Assembly (NCBI GenBank): GCA_964480735.1
Contig: CAYZQS010000002.1
Location: forward strand, 1 to 64,000
Direction of reading: 5' to 3'
Origin: UBA5972 sp964480735
GTDB lineage: Bacteria; Pseudomonadota; Alphaproteobacteria; Rhodobacterales; Rhodobacteraceae
Length of the DNA stretch: 64,000 nt
The notes under the pieces were generated by a model. It saw only the letters and a list, made by a program, of their open reading frames with translations. It made no database searches and was not told the origin of the DNA. Shown here piece by piece: positions 9,038 through 18,231 of this stretch; within the stretch, counting starts at the first letter, position 1, and every line of letters starts with the position of its first letter. The position numbers and the translations under genes are program-made.

Positions 9038-9621
9038 CAGTCCAGCCTTTTTTGACCCAACCCCGGCCAGCGTTTTATATTGGTTTGAATGCCAAAAACT
9101 TCGAGCACCCGGCCAACACTGTGATTGACCATATCGTCCAGATCTTTGGGGATTGCATAAAATGCGGGAACAGGTGGTGCGATGATCGCGCCCATTTCGG
9201 CGGCACTTGTCATCGAGCGTAAGTGACCAAGATGCAGTGGGGTTTCCCGAACCATCAAAACAAGTGACCTGCGTTCTTTCAGTTGAACGTCGGCGGCGCG
9301 GGTCAGCAATGTTGACGTCACACCGCTTACAATTTCAGAAAGCGTACGGACGGAACAGGGCGCAATCAACATGCCGTCCGCGTAAAAAGACCCGCTGGCG
9401 ATGGTTGCGCCAACGTTTCGTATCGGATGTAAGATATCGCACAGGCCTTCGATGTCTTTTAGACCCAGATCAAGTTCATCCCGAAGGGTCAATTCCGCCG
9501 AACGGCTGACTACAGCGTGGGTTTCAACATCATCCCTCCGCAGCATTTCCAAAGCGCGAATGCCATAGATCGCCCCGCTGGCGCCTGAAATTCCGACGAT
9601 TATGCGCCTTTTGGCTGTCAC
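9037..9621 (-). CDS. ubiX: UbiX-family flavin prenyltransferase
   Basis: A 194-residue UbiX/Pad1 homologue. It makes prenylated FMN, the cofactor needed by UbiD-type decarboxylases. The N-terminal GISGASGAIYG flavin loop and the APCSVRTLSEI segment are characteristic. The start is a GTG that overlaps the UbiD stop in a GTGA arrangement. Placement directly after the UbiD homologue suggests it serves that enzyme; it could also serve ubiquinone synthesis if it is the only copy in the genome. Confidence 0.88.
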   Translation of the reverse strand: MTAKRRIIVGISGASGAIYGIRALEMLRRDDVETHAVVSRSAELTLRDELDLGLKDIEGLCDILHPIRNVGATIASGSFYADGMLIAPCSVRTLSEIVSGVTSTLLTRAADVQLKERRSLVLMVRETPLHLGHLRSMTSAAEMGAIIAPPVPAFYAIPKDLDDMVNHSVGRVLEVFGIQTNIKRWPGLGQKRLD

Positions 9622-10949
9622 GACAGATACGCAGACAGATCAATGTCCTCCACACCTGGCACGGCTTTGCGCTGAAACTCTGTTTCGCGCCCCCAGGGCA
9701 TTGTTGCATCTATTGTCAGACGACCCCAATGGTCTTTTTTCTCGTCCCGGTAAAATCCGGGGAAATCTTGCAAAATCTGCGCTCGGGTATCCGCACGACC
9801 GCGCGTCATATAGGCCCACATCACGTCGTCCATGTCATAGATATCAACATCCTTATCGACCGCTATGACAACTTTGTTGTAGTCCAGATGTGATCCAAGT
9901 GCCGACAGAATGGCGTGTTTACCGTGGCCTTCGTATTGTTTGTCGATCTTGATAATTGAAATCATCACGTTGGGATTGCAACTGACATCGATCACACCGC
10001 GCACCTGGGATGAAACATGCCGGTAAACTTTGGCGGCAATAACCGCCTCAAGCGGGCGCAAGTCTTCGTTTGATCCACAAAGCAGCCCGTGCAGCACGGC
10101 ATCTTTGCGACGCTCCACGTGGGTCACCTCAAAAACATGATTATTGTCGACTTCGACATAAAACCCCATGAATTCGCCAAACGGACCCTCTGGGCGTTTT
10201 TCGTTAGGCAAAAACCGCCCCTCTACAACGATATCCACGCTGTTTGGCACCTCAAGATCGATGGTCTTGCATTTTCGCATGGCGATCTTTTTGCCGCTGA
10301 TTTGAGCCGCCATCGCCAGTTCGCTGGCCTCGATAGGAAGCGACGCGCAGGCCCCAAGAAATAATTCCGGCGGGCAGGACAACAGCAACGCGGCGTGAAG
10401 ATGCCCGCCCCTACTTTCGGCCCTTCTCTGGTAATCGGTCAGGTCATGCGGTCCTCCCAGACGAACCCTCAGTTCATCATCGCTGATCTGCATGGACCGG
10501 TGAAATGACAGGTTCGGAACGCCACTGTCCGGGTCATTTGCAAGAAAGATCGCTGATGTGAAATAAGGGCCCGCGTCACGCCCATGCCAGGTTATCGCGG
10601 GCAGGTCGCTGAGTTTGCAGGTAATAAATTCGCTGCTCACGTCTTTTGAATCAGTCTCGTACACTGTTTGGTCTGTGGCGCTGAGGCAGGCATCAGTCAG
10701 CCCTAACCAACGCGCACAAAATGACTGTCCGTCTTTTGCGCCGATCATATTGCGCAGGCGGTTGTGACACCCGTAAAGATTTGACACGACAGGGATTTTT
10801 GACCCTTCGACAGCGTGAAATAATACAGCCTCGTTCGTGTGATCCTGCAGGGCTTTCGTTACGGCTGCCAGTTCAAACTTCGGATTTACCTGCCGATTGA
10901 CATGCACCAGTTCGCCGGATTGTTCTAACCTGTCAATCAATGTCCGCAT
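9618..10949 (-). CDS. UbiD-family prenyl-FMN-dependent decarboxylase
   Basis: A 443-residue UbiD homologue. These enzymes reversibly (de)carboxylate aromatic or unsaturated acids using prenylated FMN. The RPEGPFGEFMGFY block and the VIAVDKDVDIYD metal-site region are visible. It sits 16 bases after the aldehyde dehydrogenase and overlaps the UbiX gene. The neighbourhood points to catabolism of an aromatic or alpha,beta-unsaturated aldehyde (aldehyde to acid to decarboxylated product) rather than to ubiquinone synthesis, but the substrate is not readable. Confidence 0.85.
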   Translation of the reverse strand: MRTLIDRLEQSGELVHVNRQVNPKFELAAVTKALQDHTNEAVLFHAVEGSKIPVVSNLYGCHNRLRNMIGAKDGQSFCARWLGLTDACLSATDQTVYETDSKDVSSEFITCKLSDLPAITWHGRDAGPYFTSAIFLANDPDSGVPNLSFHRSMQISDDELRVRLGGPHDLTDYQRRAESRGGHLHAALLLSCPPELFLGACASLPIEASELAMAAQISGKKIAMRKCKTIDLEVPNSVDIVVEGRFLPNEKRPEGPFGEFMGFYVEVDNNHVFEVTHVERRKDAVLHGLLCGSNEDLRPLEAVIAAKVYRHVSSQVRGVIDVSCNPNVMISIIKIDKQYEGHGKHAILSALGSHLDYNKVVIAVDKDVDIYDMDDVMWAYMTRGRADTRAQILQDFPGFYRDEKKDHWGRLTIDATMPWGRETEFQRKAVPGVEDIDLSAYLS

Positions 10950-10965
10950 TCACGTCATCCCCAAG

Positions 10966-12366
10966 TCAAGCTGCCGATTTTCTTGACCGAACCACAAGCG
11001 CCTTTTTGCGCACAAACCGCATAAACCCCCCCGGACCATAACGCGACCCACCCAAACCCGAAACGCCAAAGGCGGTTTTTTCGGCACGGTCCCCGACGCC
11101 GCCCATCGTATCAAAATCGTTGATCCAAACACCACCCGCGTTCAGCTGCTTACCGATATGTACGGCATCATTTTCGTCGCCGATCACAGTGGCGCTAAGA
11201 CCGAAGATCGTATCGTTGGCAAGGTTAATCGCCTGTTCAGTACTGTCAAACGCCATGATCGGCACGATCGGGCCAAATGTCTCGTCCTGCATGATTTTCA
11301 TTGTGTGATCCACGTTGGCCAAAACCGTCGGTTCGCACCAAAGACCGCCGCCCGAGGTGATAATCTTACCCCCAAAAAGGACTTTGGCGCCCTTTTTGAG
11401 CGCATCATTCAGCTGATTTTGCAGAACCTGCGCCTGTTTTTCAAATATCACCGGCCCAAGTTCACCATCATCGATGGATGCGGTATTCATTTTCAGGCCC
11501 TGCATGCGCCGGACCACGGCATTACTGACATCATCGACGATGTCTTTGTCGGCATATATCCGTTCAATGGCACAGCAAAGCTGACCGCTGTTTTCGATCG
11601 AGCCGCGAACAATAATTTCCGCGGCGACCTCCGCATCTGCACTGGCCAGCACCACAGCCGCGTCATTGCCGCCAAGTTCCAGAAACGCTGTTTTAAACTG
11701 TTCAGCGGCGCGTTGTTGAACAATTTTGCCTGTGGGAACGCTGCCGGTGAAAACCAGCGTGTCGGTCAGATCGATGACATCTCCGCCCACTTCGCCACCA
11801 CCTTCGATGATGACCAGAACATTGTGCAGTGCATCAACCTCGGCAATCGCGGATCGAAACGCCGGTATGAAACGAGGCGTCACTTCGCTGGGTTTTACAA
11901 GCACCGCGCACCCGGCAATCAGGGCGGTGATTGCGTCGATCATGCACAAAATTAGTGGGTAATTCCACGGCGAGATAATACCAACCAACGGCAGCGGAAC
12001 ATATTGCTGTTGATAACTGAGGCTTGGGTCAGAGCCTGATTGGCCGGCTATGCCTTCCAGTGTGCGTGACGCGGTGGCGCAATGCATTCGGGTGATGCCT
12101 ATGACGCCTTCAAGTTCCGCGATCGACATTTCCTGGCGCCCGGTATCATCAGACAATCGTGCGATAATTTCGTCGCGGTGATGGTCCAGGGCACTGCAAA
12201 GCGCCAGCATGGTGTCGCATCGCTGTGCAAGCGAAAGTGACGCCCACCCAACTTGCGCTTTCCGCATACCGGCTGCAATCTTTTCCAGCTTTATTTTTGT
12301 TGGCGGCTGAAACGCGTAGTCGTATACACCCGTACGCGGATTACGTGCATTTATCTGGTCACGCAT
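10966..12366 (-). CDS. NAD(P)-dependent aldehyde dehydrogenase, coniferyl-aldehyde type
   Basis: A 466-residue ALDH-superfamily enzyme. It shows the cofactor motif VFTGS (205-209), general base Glu230 in FLELGG and catalytic Cys264 in GQLC. The ISPWNYPL and MQDETFGPI blocks are also present. The relatively short length and the N-terminal half resemble the coniferyl aldehyde dehydrogenase branch, which supports an aromatic aldehyde substrate. The ATG follows AGGG at 8 bases. It is the first gene of the four-gene operon with UbiD, UbiX and the TIGR02444 protein. Confidence 0.85.
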   Translation of the reverse strand: MRDQINARNPRTGVYDYAFQPPTKIKLEKIAAGMRKAQVGWASLSLAQRCDTMLALCSALDHHRDEIIARLSDDTGRQEMSIAELEGVIGITRMHCATASRTLEGIAGQSGSDPSLSYQQQYVPLPLVGIISPWNYPLILCMIDAITALIAGCAVLVKPSEVTPRFIPAFRSAIAEVDALHNVLVIIEGGGEVGGDVIDLTDTLVFTGSVPTGKIVQQRAAEQFKTAFLELGGNDAAVVLASADAEVAAEIIVRGSIENSGQLCCAIERIYADKDIVDDVSNAVVRRMQGLKMNTASIDDGELGPVIFEKQAQVLQNQLNDALKKGAKVLFGGKIITSGGGLWCEPTVLANVDHTMKIMQDETFGPIVPIMAFDSTEQAINLANDTIFGLSATVIGDENDAVHIGKQLNAGGVWINDFDTMGGVGDRAEKTAFGVSGLGGSRYGPGGFMRFVRKKALVVRSRKSAA

Positions 12367-12789
12367 TTATAGACCCTTTTTTTCAACGGAACTGATTTTT
12401 CATGGAACCTTATCAAATCGTAGCAGACAAGACCCAAAAATCAGAATCCATTTTTTTAGGTCGGTTGCGGGTGTATTCCATTCAGCCCAAATTTGTCGCC
12501 CAGACATCATTTGGGTCGCTATCGTTGAGGCGCGCGCAGGCACAGCAATAGCTTTGGCTTGCATTTTTGAAATCGCCCTTGGGATTAGAGGCTTTTCAGT
12601 ACCATCGACAGGCGCCTGCGCAATTTAACCCGGCAAAACAGATACGGTTCGCTGCGGTCACCTGTGCTTTGCGAAATCCACGCATGGCTTGGCAACAACC
12701 GGGATAGAAATTCGGCAACATCCACTCTATCCGTTGACTTTACCACGTGGTGCAGGAGACTTCCAAATCCCCTTGCCGTTGCCCAAAAC
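12367..12789. other. 423-base spacer, no gene seen
   Basis: The spacer separates the aldehyde dehydrogenase operon from the R-body region. It is AT-richer near the aldehyde dehydrogenase start, which probably holds the operon promoter. I see no open frame with a ribosome site, no strong hairpin with a T-run and no repeat. Confidence 0.4.
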
Positions 12790-13731
12790 CTAAACCGCCC
12801 GGTGCACGAGTTCGGTTTCTGTCAGGCGGTCTTTTCCGATCCTATTATATGCCACATAGTCACCGTCGCTGTTTGAAAAAAGCGCCGGGTGCAGGACCGC
12901 CTCGGTTGTGATCGTTTGGATGATCTCAAGGCCGTCCGGCGTTCCGCCCAGCAAATGCAGGCCGTGCAGAGTTGCGGCCAGCACCTTTAAGTCCAAAGAC
13001 GGCGTGAAGTTGGCGTCAAAGTCGTACACCTGCAGGTTTTCAACACCCAAGACGGCTGTGTGGCCCTTGGAACCTGTGACCGGTGTGGATTGCGCAATCT
13101 GCAACTGTCCGGCTTTGTCCCCAAACGGTGACAATCCGCCGGGCGCATATTTTGTTGACAGCAGTATGCCGCCTTTGCTCTTTGGCGTGGGCTCACGCAG
13201 CAGCAGCGAACGCAGCCCCTGACCAACGGGCTCTGGCGTGAAGGCACCACTGGCTGGAACGCGCCACATGCGACCGGTCACTTGGTCGGTGGTTGTAATC
13301 CACGCTGGCACCGCGCCGCCAAGCACCCGCTCAAACCGCGGGGCGCTGTGGCTGATGCCGTCCTGTGGCAGCCCGGCAAAAACCACCGGTTGTCCGGGCC
13401 TGCGGTGTGCCAATGTTGAGGTTGCGCCGCCAAATACTTCGACCACCCACATGATGTCCGTGCTTCCGGGCGCAATGTCCCACGTGGGTATGTTCAGCAA
13501 TCCGGCCGGGGTCTGTTCCAGTTTTTCAGCGGCACCGGGGCTGGCACTTTCCAGTTTCAACGTGCCGATTTCGTGCAGCACTGAAGGCGACATGGTGAAG
13601 CCGGATGCGTCTGCACCAGACTGCGCGGTCCCGCCAAACAAAACCGCATTTTCACCCTGCGCAAGCCAGCGGTTTACCGCGGGCCGCCCACTGCCGATCC
13701 GAAGGACCTTTAGAGAATTGTTTCTGGTCAT
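12790..13731 (-). CDS. unknown 313-residue protein of the R-body region
   Basis: I do not recognise a family. The sequence is rich in Gly, Thr and beta-forming residues, with recurring short aromatic/glycine segments (IMWVVEVFGG, LLGGTPDG, GDYVAYNRIG) that would suit a beta-propeller or beta-sandwich. There is no signal peptide, membrane segment or catalytic motif I can name. The ATG follows GGGAG at 6 bases. It is 26 bases downstream of the transglutaminase-like gene and probably co-transcribed with it, so it may be a partner of that protein. Confidence 0.7.
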   Translation of the reverse strand: MTRNNSLKVLRIGSGRPAVNRWLAQGENAVLFGGTAQSGADASGFTMSPSVLHEIGTLKLESASPGAAEKLEQTPAGLLNIPTWDIAPGSTDIMWVVEVFGGATSTLAHRRPGQPVVFAGLPQDGISHSAPRFERVLGGAVPAWITTTDQVTGRMWRVPASGAFTPEPVGQGLRSLLLREPTPKSKGGILLSTKYAPGGLSPFGDKAGQLQIAQSTPVTGSKGHTAVLGVENLQVYDFDANFTPSLDLKVLAATLHGLHLLGGTPDGLEIIQTITTEAVLHPALFSNSDGDYVAYNRIGKDRLTETELVHRAV

Positions 13732-13757
13732 GGTACTCTCCCGGAATTCCTAAGATG

Positions 13758-16730
13758 TTATACAGTGACAGACGTGCCCGGGGCAGGCGGCCCGGCATAG
13801 CCGATATTTGGCAGGGCTGGTCGGCTTAACGCCCCGATCGAGGTTCGCGACCAGTCCTCAAACGTGGCCTGCACAGCCGTGCCATAAGAAGGATCATAAT
13901 ACGTACCACCATCGTCAATTATGAAGTGATTGCCAAATATTGGCGGTGGATTTTGCTGGTTTTGTCCGGGTCCCACCTGCCAGTGTGCGGTGTTTGCTCC
14001 GCCTGCCGGGTTGTTGGTGTAATTCCACGCAGCGAAAGGCACCAGCGCAGTCAATGGATTGAACAGCCAGTTGTTTACGGCAAAACCGGTTGCCGCAGGT
14101 GCAAGAACCAAATTGGGCAGCACCTGATGGATTACGCCGGCACCGATGCCCTGTGAATACAAAATATCCTGCATCAGCTCGGAAAACGCCAGACAAGACC
14201 CGCTGCCGTTGATGCTGGCCAGCATACCGGGCAGGTGTTGCGCTGGCGGCACGAACAGCCAGTTGAACCAGTAAATCAGCGCTTGCCCGTCCGAACTGCG
14301 CTGCATTTCTGCGTTTGCCCCGGTGATCAGGGCCCGCGCCTCAAACGCTGCGTAGCAACCGTCCAGAGTTTGCGGCACTGTGCCGGCGCCATCGGCATTT
14401 TTGCAGCCAATTTCAAAGGACGTCTGGTAACCAAGTGCGTTCACGTTGGGCAGCGCCTGCATGACATAGGTGGGATGGTCCGTGACACCAAGCTGCGACC
14501 ACCCTGCGGCCCCGGCAACCTGCATTTCCCACAGTATCTGCATCGGCCAGCGTTGGGCCGCCAGCGGGGCCGCGGCGTTGTCACGGGACAAATAGTTTAC
14601 TTCGTCGGGCAGGGCGGCATCTGCAACGGCAACCGGAAAATTGACCGTGGACCCGATGACTGCGGCGGCGGCAACCCCAATTGGTCCCGCTGTCCATTGT
14701 ATTTGCGTGGCGGTACCGTCAGCCTTTGGGATCCACATTGTGCCCCGCAGGTTGATATTGGTGTTGGCTGCCGGAGCGGCGGTCAGATCAAGCGTCGCTG
14801 AAAGCTGAATAACCGCCGTGCGTGCAAAACTTTCAGGCGGCGCGGGCTGGCCTGCTGTCCACACCTGATTGATCGGAGCCGCCTGATCATCGATCAGCGG
14901 TGTGGTATTGGCGAAGGTTATGGTTTCAACATCAAGTCCCAATGCGGTGGGTGGCACCATCGCCACAAAATCCAGATCCAACTGAACGGTTTGTGCGCCA
15001 ATTGTGGCCGTGATCGCCCGGGTTTCAGGCGCGGCCACGTTGCGGGCGGCGGCGCGTGTATCCGCACTGCGCCAGCCAACAACGTTATTGCTCCAGACCG
15101 CCATCGCGGCCACGCCCGGATCCGGCGGGTTTGTCACCACTTGCAGGATACAGGGGGGGCCGTTGCTGATGAAGGTCTGCGCGGTTCCGGCCCCGGTGGC
15201 CCGGCCAAATCCAATAACATCAATGCGCAGCAGTTCCGGCACAACTTCGATGGTCAGGGTTATTTCGTCAGCATCTGACGTTTTCACCTTTACCTCAATC
15301 GGCGGTTGCCCCGGTACCGCACCGGCAAGCGAAACCGTGCGAAGATTGCTGGCTGCCCCGGCGGTGCCACCGGTCCAGACCAGATGCGACCACGCCGCAT
15401 CGGCGTCAGGCACGGTAACGGCCCGCAGGGCAACCGACTGGTCCACGGCACCTGTCCACACCACCTGAACCCGCCCGTCAGCCGGTGCTGCCTGACCGTC
15501 AACCAAAACCTGGGCGATGGTCGGCAGAATTGCGACCTCGGCTTCAAATTCCGGGTTTAGTTTTGCGGTGACATCAACGGGTGTATTCAAGGGCGTGACG
15601 TTTTGGCGTGAAACCGCCCGCCGGTCGCCGGGGTGTTGGGGCACCGGCTGGCCACCTGTCCAGGTGACGTATTCGTAAGCGGCGGGTGTGTCCGGATTAA
15701 GCTTGATTACAACCTCAACCGGTGCGGCGTCAGCCGAATAGTTCGCCGTTGCCGCCAGCCTGTGCCCGTTGTCCGACGCCGTTACAGTGTCTGCACCTTC
15801 AACGCGAAAGGTTTCAAATTCCGGCTGAACTGTCAAAGACGTGGTCAGGCTTGATCTGCCCAGTCGCGCCGCAATCATCAAGGGCGCGCCTTTGGCCGTC
15901 AACTGCTCGTCTGATATGGTCAGCGTCGGTCCAAGCCCTGCATCCGCTCCGTCAACCGTCCACGCCACCAACTGGGGGGCCAGCGGATCGTCGCTGTCTG
16001 TTATCGCTGTAAACTGAACTGGCCCACCGTGATTAAAGGGGGAGGTGTAACTGTTGGTTTCGACGTTAAATGCGGCACCGACGACCGTGAACTCCACAAG
16101 GTTAACCTTGACCGGCACTTCCGGAATGCTGGCAAGGGCGCAAAGAAACATCTCATCTGACTGCTGGGTGTTTCGTTGCAACATCGCCAGAATGGTCGGC
16201 GGCAGTATGTCCAGTGGCCCCGGCGCATAGTCCTGAAAGTAATTTGCATACATAAAGCGGTTCCAGCCGCCTTCAGGCACCGGTGTGGGACCAAAGGTAC
16301 TGTCAATGGCTTGAATTGAAACCGGCTCCATCTGCTCGAACAATCCATCAATCACGGTCAAGTCCTGAATGGCAAGATTGGTGGATTTGACCATCTCGCG
16401 CAGGTCAGCCTCGGAAACTTCGATGGGCAAAACCTTGAACAGCGTGCCCTTTGCGGTGCGTAGGTTGGTAAATTGCGCGGCGTCCTTGCTGCATGGCAGC
16501 GCCATGCCGGTTTGGTTGAAGAACATTTCGCTTAGCGCATCAAAGGCGGGCCGCTGGGTAGAGGCGGGGCCGCCGATCAACGCGGATTGCCCGGCCCAGT
16601 AAGGAATGGTTGGTGTTGTTAGCGCCTGTCCACCGCGCCTGCGCTGGATAATCAGCCGCGTGCCCACCATGACAACCGTGCCAAGATCTGAATCAGAATA
16701 TGGTATCGCAAATATGAACTGGTCCGCCAT
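13758..16730 (-). CDS. 990-residue protein with WTG-type beta repeats and a C-terminal transglutaminase-like domain
   Basis: The large middle part (about residues 210-740) shows repeated strands with a W-T-(G/A) core: VAWTVDG near 255, VTWTGGQ near 355, VVWTGAV near 423, VWTGGTA near 451, AVWSNNV near 544, QVWTAGQ near 622 and IQWTAG near 677. This resembles a chain of Ig-like modules. The C-terminal domain has GSC (Cys846), GNHFI (His935) and YDPSYG (Asp946), spaced like the Cys-His-Asp triad of transglutaminase/cysteine-protease folds. No signal peptide is visible. I chose the ATG at 16730 for its AGGG site; an ATG at 16742 and a TTG at 16778 are alternatives. It is divergent from the reb genes by about 150 bases. 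Cross-linking or peptidase activity is inference. Confidence 0.75.
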   Translation of the reverse strand: MADQFIFAIPYSDSDLGTVVMVGTRLIIQRRRGGQALTTPTIPYWAGQSALIGGPASTQRPAFDALSEMFFNQTGMALPCSKDAAQFTNLRTAKGTLFKVLPIEVSEADLREMVKSTNLAIQDLTVIDGLFEQMEPVSIQAIDSTFGPTPVPEGGWNRFMYANYFQDYAPGPLDILPPTILAMLQRNTQQSDEMFLCALASIPEVPVKVNLVEFTVVGAAFNVETNSYTSPFNHGGPVQFTAITDSDDPLAPQLVAWTVDGADAGLGPTLTISDEQLTAKGAPLMIAARLGRSSLTTSLTVQPEFETFRVEGADTVTASDNGHRLAATANYSADAAPVEVVIKLNPDTPAAYEYVTWTGGQPVPQHPGDRRAVSRQNVTPLNTPVDVTAKLNPEFEAEVAILPTIAQVLVDGQAAPADGRVQVVWTGAVDQSVALRAVTVPDADAAWSHLVWTGGTAGAASNLRTVSLAGAVPGQPPIEVKVKTSDADEITLTIEVVPELLRIDVIGFGRATGAGTAQTFISNGPPCILQVVTNPPDPGVAAMAVWSNNVVGWRSADTRAAARNVAAPETRAITATIGAQTVQLDLDFVAMVPPTALGLDVETITFANTTPLIDDQAAPINQVWTAGQPAPPESFARTAVIQLSATLDLTAAPAANTNINLRGTMWIPKADGTATQIQWTAGPIGVAAAAVIGSTVNFPVAVADAALPDEVNYLSRDNAAAPLAAQRWPMQILWEMQVAGAAGWSQLGVTDHPTYVMQALPNVNALGYQTSFEIGCKNADGAGTVPQTLDGCYAAFEARALITGANAEMQRSSDGQALIYWFNWLFVPPAQHLPGMLASINGSGSCLAFSELMQDILYSQGIGAGVIHQVLPNLVLAPAATGFAVNNWLFNPLTALVPFAAWNYTNNPAGGANTAHWQVGPGQNQQNPPPIFGNHFIIDDGGTYYDPSYGTAVQATFEDWSRTSIGALSRPALPNIGYAGPPAPGTSVTV

Positions 16731-16877
16731 CGCCGCCCTCATTTTGAATTGATGCTGTTTGATCTGATTGACGGGCAAAGACGGGGTTTGTGAAATCTCA
16801 AATAAATGCAGAATTCATTCACAAACAGGACCGCGCCGCGTCAACTGCACAAGAGTTTCAAGTTAGGAGATGACCAG

Positions 16878-17294
16878 ATGGCCAGTGGTAAAACCGATAA
16901 GAATAGGGATTCTGCAGATGCACGCGCCGTTCAGCACGAGGCACGCATGGAAGAGGATTCAAGCAAAGCCGTTGAACATGCCGCCGCCGCAGTTTCCGAA
17001 GAGGCGCACCGTTTGGAGGATGAAACCCGAATGTGGATAAAGTCCGGATTTGGCGGCGCAAGCGAAAATCCGGGCGAAAATTCATCCTTAAAAGATAACG
17101 TCGCCATCGATATTATGGCCCAAAATATGCGCCAAACGATGGCCCAAGCCGGCGAAATTCTGGAGCAACTGTCAAGTGAACTTTTCGAAATTGAGGAACT
17201 CGCTCGTCGAGCAATTATCGACGACATCGAAAACCCAAACGAAGGAGCAGGCTCTGCCACCGGACAATCAGGACGACGATCCGCTAAATCGTGA
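16878..17294 (+). CDS. unknown acidic helical protein, first gene of the R-body cluster
   Basis: A 138-residue protein with a GGAG ribosome site 8 bases before the ATG. It is highly charged, Glu/Ala/Lys-rich and probably largely helical or disordered: an N-terminal third rich in Asp/Lys/Ala, then a segment around ALAQAGEILEQL-like helices. No named family is recognised. The next gene starts inside it in another frame, which points to tight coupling. As the first gene after the divergent promoter region it may be an assembly or regulatory factor for R-bodies. Confidence 0.65.
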   Translation: MASGKTDKNRDSADARAVQHEARMEEDSSKAVEHAAAAVSEEAHRLEDETRMWIKSGFGGASENPGENSSLKDNVAIDIMAQNMRQTMAQAGEILEQLSSELFEIEELARRAIIDDIENPNEGAGSATGQSGRRSAKS

Positions 17295-17682
17295 AAGCGA
17301 GTTCTTCGAATTTGATCAGGTGGATCATCACCAAGATTATTTCGGACCCGCTGATTCCGACCAGAAGGAATTTGACCGTATGCTGAAACAGGCGTCAAAA
17401 CCGCTTGATCCCGGACTGGTGGTCGGCATCGTTGCCGAAGCCTTTGAATCCATTATGCCGCAGATGAAAAAACAAATGGATGGCCTGATAAAACAGCGCA
17501 TTGAAGCCCAGCCGATGAACCCGGTGATGAAAGCAGTGGTCAAAAGTATGAATGACAAACTGGTCGGTCAGATGTTTGCGCGCACGGCAACCGTGATGCG
17601 CAGCGACCGCATTGACGGGTTGAGGGGTATCAAAGAGGAATGCCGGGAACCGGCGGACTTACCTGAAAGCGACACCCCATGA
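17176..17682 (+). CDS. unknown helical protein of the R-body cluster
   Basis: Up to 168 residues. The start is uncertain: a GTG at 17176 with TGGAG 10 bases upstream would overlap the preceding gene by 119 bases. A CTG at 17254 has a perfect AAGGAG at 6 bases but a rare start codon. A GTG at 17320 is also possible. The body is amphipathic and methionine-rich (IMPQMKKQMDG, PMNPVMKAVVKSMND). No family is recognised. It ends in an ATGA overlap with the next gene. Confidence 0.6.
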   Translation: MNFSKLRNSLVEQLSTTSKTQTKEQALPPDNQDDDPLNRESEFFEFDQVDHHQDYFGPADSDQKEFDRMLKQASKPLDPGLVVGIVAEAFESIMPQMKKQMDGLIKQRIEAQPMNPVMKAVVKSMNDKLVGQMFARTATVMRSDRIDGLRGIKEECREPADLPESDTP

Positions 17683-18101
17683 CAGGCCCGCCGCCACAGG
17701 CCGGAATGACCGGAGATCAGGCCGCCGAGGCCGGGCAGGAAATGCTGAAGTCGGCACGCGAACAGCGCGACCACATCGCCCAGGGATTTTTGGAACAACG
17801 GCAAGCGGTTCTTGACGAGGTAACGTCAAAACAAAACGAATTTGCACCGGATCCGGCAGCCCCACAAACCGCAGCGCCAGCAGAGCCAACTTACACCCGG
17901 GCGGAAATTGAGGCGGCGATGCGCGCCTTGCAGATTGAACAAAAACCAACAGCAACTCCGCCGCCAAACCCACCGCCAAACCCGTCAGCAGACCAGTCTT
18001 TTGTCATGCAGGAAATCGCCTTTACCCTGCGCCAGATCATCGCTGCCGAAGTACGCCGCCAACTGGTTGCTTCAGGAATTCCGGTCCCGACGCGATCATA
18101 G
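17679..18101 (+). CDS. unknown 140-residue protein with a proline-rich linker, R-body cluster
   Basis: The first 60 residues are Glu/Gln/Ala-rich and helical. They are followed by an Ala/Pro segment and a short PPPNPPPNP linker near residue 97, then a C-terminal helix (about 108-132) ending with EVRRQLV. The linker joining two helices suggests a scaffold or adaptor. ATGA overlap with the previous gene means coupled translation. No family is recognised. Confidence 0.6.
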   Translation: MTGPPPQAGMTGDQAAEAGQEMLKSAREQRDHIAQGFLEQRQAVLDEVTSKQNEFAPDPAAPQTAAPAEPTYTRAEIEAAMRALQIEQKPTATPPPNPPPNPSADQSFVMQEIAFTLRQIIAAEVRRQLVASGIPVPTRS

Positions 18102-18231
18102 GCCTCTCAATAAAATAATTTCAGACCAATCGACATTTTCAATCACAACAGGCGCCCGCATCCGTCAACAGTATGAGCATGGATACTAAAGATTGAAACC
18201 GTCCATGTGGCCCTAAAATTGGAGGAAACCC

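Noticed and set aside
12367..12789. Possible small gene between the aldehyde dehydrogenase operon and the R-body region
   Set aside because: No frame with a start, a ribosome site and plausible composition was found.
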